Assembly: GCA_900550235.1 (NCBI GenBank)
Contig: URRQ01000052.1
Span: forward strand, 1 to 11,620
Source: an uncultured Lachnospiraceae bacterium
GTDB taxonomy: Bacteria; Bacillota; Clostridia; Lachnospirales; Lachnospiraceae
Reading direction: 5' to 3'
Length of the DNA: 11,620 nucleotides
Shown: positions 7,475 to 11,620 of the stretch, one piece after another
Numbering within the stretch: the first letter of the stretch is position 1
Layout of the letters: each line of letters starts with the position of its first letter
Notes under the pieces: model-generated
The model's input: the letters and a program-made list of their open reading frames with translations, nothing else
What the model was told of the DNA's origin: nothing
Database searches by the model: none
Translations under genes and position numbers: made by a program

Positions 7475-7495
7475 ATGTAAGTAACCTCCTTGGTT

Positions 7496-8602
7496 TTACT
7501 TGAAAATCCGGCTTGCAAAATCAGCAAAACATTGTCTCCAGACTTTCCACTCATGCTCTCCTTTGTATAGTTTTCGTTCATAAGAAATCTGGTTTTCTTC
7601 TAACATTCTGTCGTCTTCTGCAAAATGAGAGAAGTATTGATCTTCCGATCCGATTCCACGGAAAAAGTAATGAATATTTTTTTTAAATTCGTTCATCTTT
7701 TCTGCCGTCAAATGACTTTGATCGTCACTGATAAAATTTCTTACAAAGCCGCTAAATACTCCTGCATAAGCAAACAGCTCAGAATGTTCAAATGTAATAA
7801 TAGATGTCTGCAGACTTCCCATAGACAACCCTGCCATCGCTCTGTTCTTTGCGTCTGAAAGAGTCCGATATTTTCCATCTATATAAGGGATCAATTCCTT
7901 CAATAAAAATTCCGGATATTTCTTAATATTCAAAATCCGCTCTGTTTCCTTTTCTTCGTAATTCATTCCATTTGCCATCACAACAATAGCCGGAACCGCT
8001 TTCTTATCCTGAATCAAACGATCATAAATAAAATTCATTTTCCCCTGATAAATCCAGCAGGCTTCATTTTCCCCGTGTCCATGCTGTAAATACAATACAG
8101 GAAAACGTTTCATATTTTTTTTATGGTATTCTGCCGGCAAATAAACAAATACCCTTTCTACCTGCCCGGTAATCGCACTTTCTAAATAATCACTCACCAC
8201 ACTTCCATGCTCGCAATTTGAAATTTCAATCGGAAAATCCTTATCCGGTATGTCTATATAATTAATTAATTGATTTCCCCCATATCCTACCGGAAGAAAC
8301 TGCGTGATCACCTCTGAACCGTCAATATTTAAAAATAATGCGGTGAATCCCTCTCCCATATCAAATTCTCCGCACCAATATTCTCCACTCTTTTGCAGTT
8401 CATAACGTTCCGTATAACTACGAATTTCTACATGCTTTGCCCTCGGGTAATGCAAATGAAAGGAAACCTTTCCTTCTCCTGTGATCACATAAGGTTTTAA
8501 AAGTATTTCTTTCGAAGGGCGTTTATATTTCACCTCATCATCCACTGTTGGTCGTAACCGCTTCTGAAATGACACAAAATCCGACTGATATACCTGTTTC
8601 AT
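7496..8602 (-). CDS. CE1-like serine esterase with N-terminal beta-sandwich domain
   Basis: 368 residues, no signal peptide. Residues 1 to about 125 look like an E-set/CBM48-like beta domain, as found ahead of bacterial CE1 (feruloyl or acetyl xylan esterase, enterochelin-esterase-like) domains. The catalytic domain has LQHGHGENE (172-180, oxyanion region), GLSMG with nucleophile Ser260, a probable acid among Glu320/Asp321 in GIGSED, and His350 in GEHEW. The usual GLSMGG is GLSMGS here. Its ATG overlaps the stop of the preceding esterase gene (ATGA), with GAGGAG inside that gene, so translation is likely coupled. It presumably hydrolyses an acyl or phenolic ester of a sugar; lacking export it should act on imported substrate. 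Confidence 0.83.
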   Translation of the reverse strand: MKQVYQSDFVSFQKRLRPTVDDEVKYKRPSKEILLKPYVITGEGKVSFHLHYPRAKHVEIRSYTERYELQKSGEYWCGEFDMGEGFTALFLNIDGSEVITQFLPVGYGGNQLINYIDIPDKDFPIEISNCEHGSVVSDYLESAITGQVERVFVYLPAEYHKKNMKRFPVLYLQHGHGENEACWIYQGKMNFIYDRLIQDKKAVPAIVVMANGMNYEEKETERILNIKKYPEFLLKELIPYIDGKYRTLSDAKNRAMAGLSMGSLQTSIITFEHSELFAYAGVFSGFVRNFISDDQSHLTAEKMNEFKKNIHYFFRGIGSEDQYFSHFAEDDRMLEENQISYERKLYKGEHEWKVWRQCFADFASRIFK

Positions 8603-9381
8603 CTTCTCTCCTCCTCTTTAACTAAAAATGAAAACATTGCCTCAAGTTGTCTATCCCACAGAAAAATATCATGTGCTCCATCCACTTCTGATGCTTCAAT
8701 ATGAACCCCTTCTTGTTCCAATCTTTTGGCAAAAGCTCGATCTTGTTCTAATACCAATGGATCTTCATTTCCCCAAGACATAAATATATCCGGTATCTCT
8801 TTTTTCTCTCTCAATACCTTTTCCAATGCCCCGCTACAAGAAACATCACTCTTTAAATATTGCTCTTGGCTTCCATATATCATATCCAAAAACGTGGGAT
8901 CAACCTGATTGATAGGATTTTTCAACGCTTCATACAGATCAACCGCCGGCGAGAGTGTCGCGATTTTAGAAAATTCATCAGATTTTGTAAAACCTGTAAC
9001 AAATGCTCCATGTCCCCCCATTGAAATTCCACCTATAAAAGTATCTTCTCGTTTATGTGAAAGAGGAAATGTTTCTCTTGTTACTTTTATCAATTCTTCT
9101 TCTACAAATTTTCGATAATTATTTATTCCATCTCCTCGATCTGCATAAAGTGAATTATCTCCGTCACATAATACAATTGCTAATCCTTTTAACAGCGTCT
9201 GCGATCTTAAATTTAAAAAATGAACTAATTCCTTTGCATTTCCTGTAATGCCATGTAAAAAATATAAAGTTTTGCATGGCAACATATGCTCTCCGAATCC
9301 CTCATGACTTGGCAATAACACTTGTATTGTAACGGCTTTCCTCAACGCTTCTGATTTGTATTGCATTTCTATATAAGACAT
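8599..9381 (-). CDS. Esterase-D/tributyrin-esterase-like serine esterase
   Basis: 260 residues, a single alpha/beta-hydrolase domain without signal peptide. YFLHGITGN (40-48) forms the oxyanion region, GGISMGG carries nucleophile Ser120, WGNEDPLV contains the acid Asp207, and GAHD contains His237, so the triad looks complete. This matches the putative esterase (CE1, esterase-D/EstA) group, which cleaves short acyl esters, acetylated sugars or S-formylglutathione. The strongest matching feature is the 'DGDNSLYAD' segment (73-81), typical of EstA-like tributyrin esterases. It starts after GAGGAGAAGG, 37 bp after the first operon gene, and is coupled to the next esterase. The three hydrolases in a row suggest a substrate with several ester bonds. 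Confidence 0.85.
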   Translation of the reverse strand: MSYIEMQYKSEALRKAVTIQVLLPSHEGFGEHMLPCKTLYFLHGITGNAKELVHFLNLRSQTLLKGLAIVLCDGDNSLYADRGDGINNYRKFVEEELIKVTRETFPLSHKREDTFIGGISMGGHGAFVTGFTKSDEFSKIATLSPAVDLYEALKNPINQVDPTFLDMIYGSQEQYLKSDVSCSGALEKVLREKKEIPDIFMSWGNEDPLVLEQDRAFAKRLEQEGVHIEASEVDGAHDIFLWDRQLEAMFSFLVKEEERR

Positions 9382-9418
9382 GTATCCTTCTCCTCTTTAA
9401 TTCCTATATTTCTTATCT

Positions 9419-10354
9419 TCAGATCACTGATTTTTCATTCTCCGAAAATACGTTTTCTATAAACTTCTTTACGACTTGATAGTATCGATCAAATTCTATA
9501 ATCTCTAATGTATGGTCTTTCCCTTTAAAGATTTCTATATGACTTTTTGGGTTTTTTAATACTGAATAAATATGCTGTCCCATTTCAACGGGAACCGTCC
9601 TGTCTTGATCACCATGCATAACGAGTACCGGTGCATTTATCTGTGCCGCAATTTCTACCGGATTATTTTTTGTCAGATCAATTCCTTTTTTCTTTCCTTG
9701 TTGCACTACATTCCCAAGAAATAGATTTGGCAAAGGACTTAAGGTTTTATAAAATGGCTTGATTACATTTGCCACACAATCCGGGCTGCTGTCTTCAATA
9801 ATCGCATCCACTTCCCTTGTGTACTTCTGACTGTTAAGAACTGACATCGCTCCCATCGAAGCTCCGCACAATACAATCTTTATATCTTCTCCGAATCTTT
9901 CCCTTGCCCAATCTATCAGTTTAGCTACATCCGAGCCTTCTTTCTCTCCAAAAGTTCCCTGCTCGCCCTTGCTCATTCCAAAAGCTCTCTGATCAAATAG
10001 AACCGTAGAAAATCCTAACTTCCTTAATATTTCTGCATGTGGCACCATGACATATCTGTTCTGCCCAAACCCATGCGCTACAATCGCAATGCCTTTGGAA
10101 TTTTCAATCGGATGGTATTCTGCATGAATGATATGCTCTTCATTTTTAACAGTAAATTCTTCCTTAATCCATGTTTCGTAATATTCCATATCATATCCAA
10201 ATAAACTCTTCACCTCCTCATACACTTTTTCTTTTGTAGGTGCAAATTTGGCTGGTGTAGCAAAAATAATCTTTCCAATGAACCTAACCATAAGGAAACT
10301 AATAAAACAATACAGCACAATTCCTCCTACAATTAAACCACCTATCACCTTCAT
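9419..10354 (-). CDS. Membrane-anchored alpha/beta hydrolase (BEM46/YqkD-like)
   Basis: 311 residues. Residues 4-31 form one hydrophobic segment with no cleavage site, so the protein is probably anchored in the membrane. The hydrolase core shows HGFGQNR (94-100, oxyanion), GASMGA with nucleophile Ser166, HGDQDRTVP with Asp251 and GKDHT with His281. This is a complete triad of the family often annotated as serine aminopeptidase S33 or lysophospholipase-like; natural substrates are mostly unknown. It is the first gene after the operon promoter, with a very strong ribosome binding site (AAGGAGGAG, 10369-10361, 6 nt from the ATG). It may cleave an ester or acyl group at the membrane during uptake, or be a general hydrolase recruited to the operon. 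Confidence 0.83.
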   Translation of the reverse strand: MKVIGGLIVGGIVLYCFISFLMVRFIGKIIFATPAKFAPTKEKVYEEVKSLFGYDMEYYETWIKEEFTVKNEEHIIHAEYHPIENSKGIAIVAHGFGQNRYVMVPHAEILRKLGFSTVLFDQRAFGMSKGEQGTFGEKEGSDVAKLIDWARERFGEDIKIVLCGASMGAMSVLNSQKYTREVDAIIEDSSPDCVANVIKPFYKTLSPLPNLFLGNVVQQGKKKGIDLTKNNPVEIAAQINAPVLVMHGDQDRTVPVEMGQHIYSVLKNPKSHIEIFKGKDHTLEIIEFDRYYQVVKKFIENVFSENEKSVI

Positions 10355-10383
10355 AGTTTTCTCCTCCTTCTTAAGCTAGTCAA

Positions 10384-10412
10384 ATCATATCTTCTCTTTT
10401 TTCCATTTTCAA
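10384..10412 (-). promoter_or_regulatory. Operon promoter (sigma-70/SigA type)
   Basis: On the minus strand, TTGAAA (10412-10407) and TATGAT (10389-10384) are separated by exactly 17 bp and lie 30 bp ahead of the first operon ATG at 10354. It is the best promoter match in the window and sits between the repressor gene's terminator and the nine-gene operon. Confidence 0.75.
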
Positions 10413-10420
10413 CGTTTTTG
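10407..10420 (-). promoter_or_regulatory. Candidate LacI-family operator overlapping the -35 box
   Basis: Centred on a CG at 10413-10414, the 14 bases CAAAAACGTTGAAA match 10 of 14 positions of the general LacI/CcpA-type consensus TGWAARCGYTTWCW. The site covers the -35 hexamer, so binding would block the promoter. The symmetry is imperfect, and either the local LacI-type protein or CcpA could be the ligand. Confidence 0.3.
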
Positions 10421-10424
10421 TATG

Positions 10425-10436
10425 TTTTGCACAAAA
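10425..10436. promoter_or_regulatory. Palindrome TTTTGCACAAAA upstream of the -35 (copy 2 of the shared site)
   Basis: The arms TTTTG/CAAAA flank CA, 12 bp upstream of the -35 box. The core TTTGCACAAA recurs at 663-672 upstream of the other predicted promoter. It overlaps the T-run of the terminator, so the symmetry may be partly fortuitous. It could be an activator or repressor site. Confidence 0.3.
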
Positions 10437-10471
10437 AAATAGCAGCTTGCATAATCTATACTTACTGCTAT
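10433..10471 (-). terminator. Rho-independent terminator after the LacI-family gene
   Basis: On the minus strand ATAGCAG (10471-10465) pairs perfectly with CTGCTAT (10445-10439) across a 19-nt loop and is followed directly by a run of T (10438-10433). It begins 31 nt after the repressor stop codon and ends before the operon promoter, so the repressor and the operon are separate transcripts. Confidence 0.65.
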
Positions 10472-10494
10472 GTACAATAATAACAAAATATATA

Positions 10495-10517
10495 TGGAAC
10501 ATCACTCCGTTGTTCCA
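10495..10517 (-). other. Hairpin spanning the stop codon of the LacI-family gene
   Basis: TGGAACA (minus, 10517-10511) pairs perfectly with TGTTCCA (10501-10495) around a 9-nt loop that holds the TGA stop (10504-10502). An AT-rich stretch follows. It may stabilise the mRNA end or help termination together with the hairpin just downstream. Confidence 0.45.
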
Positions 10518-11476
10518 CCTTTTGAAAGCTTGATCGGTACGATATACAACGGTTCTGTTCTTTCTCCTTTCATTCGTTTATCCAACACTTCCACACAGGT
10601 TTTCGCCAATTGGGATACATTCTGCACAATCGTAGTAATTTGTGGACTAATCATTCTGGTTATTTGGTTACCATCATATCCTATGATCTTAAAGTCTCTA
10701 GGAACAAGAATTCCCCTTTTCTTAGCCTGCGCCAGACACCAGTACGCCTCTATATCATCCGTGAAAATCCCGTCTACTGTTGTATAATTATTCATAAAAT
10801 CATTTATCGTCTCTCCAATACTTTTCATAGAAGTCTGTTTCCCAGTAGTTTCTATTAATGATACATGTACACCGTTCCGCTTAAGCATACGACTACATTC
10901 TTCAATTCGATGTCTTGCATAAACGGGGGTGTTTGCTTTAGCGCTAAATATGGCAACATTTTTACATCCACATTGTATTAATAGCTTTGCCGCCACCTTT
11001 CCGCCTTTCTTATGATCAGAAGCTATCAGTGGAATTCCGGTTCCCATTTCACATTCAAAACTTACCGTTGGAATCTTTCTCAAACGTTCAATCTCACTTT
11101 GCGTCACATCTGAATTCACAATGATACCATCTAATAATTGCTTCTCCACCATATCAATTGCTTCCGTAACCCGACCGCATACTCCCATCGAGTTAATGAT
11201 CATTGTCCGGTATCCTTTTTCCAATAACTCTTTTTCCACTCTCCTCAAAAAACTCCCCCAGAAAGGTTGCGCTACATCCGGAAGTATTACTCCTACTATT
11301 CCTGATTTTTTCGTCTTCTTTATGGATTTTTTTACCGGTTTATAATCTAATTCTTCTGCAATTTTCTGAATATATATTTTTTTCTGATTATCCACATAAC
11401 CGTTTCCATTCAGCGCTCTGGACACAGTTCCGACACCCACATTTGCAATCTTTGCAATCTCACGAATTGTCGCCAT
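10502..11476 (-). CDS. LacI-family transcriptional regulator
   Basis: 324 residues from the chosen start. The N-terminus MATIREIAKIANVGVGTVSRALNG is a classic LacI helix-turn-helix, followed by the hinge and a periplasmic-binding-protein-like effector domain (GVILPDVAQPFWGSFLRRV; later DGIIVNSD, ASDHKKGG, DGIFTDD, IIGYDG). I take ATG 11476 because AGGAG (11487-11483) is 6 nt from it, against only 3 nt from the ATG at 11479. The hinge is unusual: after YKP the helix reads VKKSIKKTKK, with Ser and Lys where Ala and the minor-groove Leu normally sit, and it is one residue short. The protein probably represses the adjacent nine-gene operon until a sugar or derivative binds. Its own promoter is not clear; a weak TTGAGA-18-GAATAA lies inside the Rpn coding segment just upstream. 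Confidence 0.92.
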   Translation of the reverse strand: MATIREIAKIANVGVGTVSRALNGNGYVDNQKKIYIQKIAEELDYKPVKKSIKKTKKSGIVGVILPDVAQPFWGSFLRRVEKELLEKGYRTMIINSMGVCGRVTEAIDMVEKQLLDGIIVNSDVTQSEIERLRKIPTVSFECEMGTGIPLIASDHKKGGKVAAKLLIQCGCKNVAIFSAKANTPVYARHRIEECSRMLKRNGVHVSLIETTGKQTSMKSIGETINDFMNNYTTVDGIFTDDIEAYWCLAQAKKRGILVPRDFKIIGYDGNQITRMISPQITTIVQNVSQLAKTCVEVLDKRMKGERTEPLYIVPIKLSKGGTTE

Positions 11477-11620
11477 CATTTTCTCCTTCGTGTTTTATTC
11501 CACACCTTCCCGTATTCCTCTCAAATTCTTCAACCGTCTCCGCTTTTGCCGCCAGTTTCAGCCATTTTTTCAAAATATCCCGATTCTCTTCTTTCCTGAT
11601 CTTAGCTTTTAAAGTTTCCG
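11460..11620 (-). pseudogene. C-terminal end of the Rpn-family fragment, running in from the window end
   Basis: In the frame that begins at base 419 and passes through the terminal repeat, the reading continues ...ENRDILKKWLKLAAKAETVE, then EFERNT, and stops at TGA 11462-11460. 'LKLAAKAETVEEFE' is the usual C-terminal ending of clostridial Rpn/PD-(D/E)XK proteins, which normally stop a few residues later. Here an extra GRCGIKHEGENDGDNS is read before the stop, which lies inside the LacI gene, so the native stop seems to have been lost where the LacI gene was joined. The last 55 bases duplicate 1-55. Confidence 0.7.
11566..11620. repeat. Right copy of the 55-bp terminal direct repeat
   Basis: Exact match, same orientation, to 1-55. 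The base before it (11565, T) and the following coding sequence fit the Rpn reading frame that leaves the left end, so joining base 1 to base 11565 gives one uninterrupted frame. Confidence 0.95.

Noticed and set aside
1..11620. CRISPR arrays, tRNA or rRNA genes, insertion-sequence transposase with terminal inverted repeats
   Set aside because: I found no regularly spaced repeats, no tRNA-like cloverleaf and no DDE/HUH transposase; the only mobile-type sequence is the Rpn fragment.

Overview
The window is A+T-rich. Every gene I can support lies on the minus strand, with strong AGGAGG-type ribosome binding sites, tightly packed reading frames and a Rpn/PD-(D/E)XK C-terminal segment rich in EGIE/KGIE repeats. 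Together these suggest an anaerobic Firmicute of the class Clostridia, most likely a gut Lachnospiraceae-like bacterium. This is inferred from gene style only; there is no rRNA or other marker.

Layout in the direction of transcription (high to low coordinates). At 11620-11460 is the end of a Rpn-family (recombination-promoting nuclease / PD-(D/E)XK transposase) C-terminal segment. It overlaps the start of a LacI-family repressor gene (11476-10502), which is followed by a rho-independent terminator (10471-10433). A good promoter (TTGAAA-17-TATGAT, 10412-10384) then starts a nine-gene operon with gaps of 37 bp or less and two ATGA overlaps. Its genes are: membrane-anchored alpha/beta hydrolase; esterase-D-like serine esterase; a second CE1-like esterase with an N-terminal beta domain; metallo-beta-lactamase-fold hydrolase; GPH (MelB-type) cation:glycoside symporter; Nif3-like dinuclear-metal protein; YqhD/butanol-dehydrogenase-type iron alcohol dehydrogenase; uridine-kinase-like P-loop kinase; and a GH13_18 sucrose-phosphorylase-family enzyme (2396-915). 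About 0.5 kb follows without an obvious large gene (420-914). It holds a second predicted promoter, a hairpin that hides a ribosome binding site, and what look like remains of a Rpn gene 5' end. After that comes a Rpn C-terminal reading frame (419-1).

The first 55 bases (1-55) are identical to the last 55 (11566-11620), and the Rpn reading frame continues without a break across the join. The simplest reading is a circular sequence of 11,565 bp cut at an arbitrary point, or a tandem or looped repeat, rather than a plain linear chromosomal slice. There is no recognisable replication, mobilisation or recombinase gene, so it is not an obvious plasmid. An excised circle, a tandem array or an assembly loop are all possible.

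Proposed function (inference): LacI-controlled uptake of an intact, probably acylated, glucoside by the GPH symporter; removal of acyl groups by cytoplasmic or membrane-facing esterases; phosphorolysis of the glucoside to glucose 1-phosphate by the GH13_18 enzyme; and handling of the released aglycone or side products by the kinase, the alcohol dehydrogenase and two metal-dependent hydrolase-fold proteins. The substrate cannot be read from the sequence.
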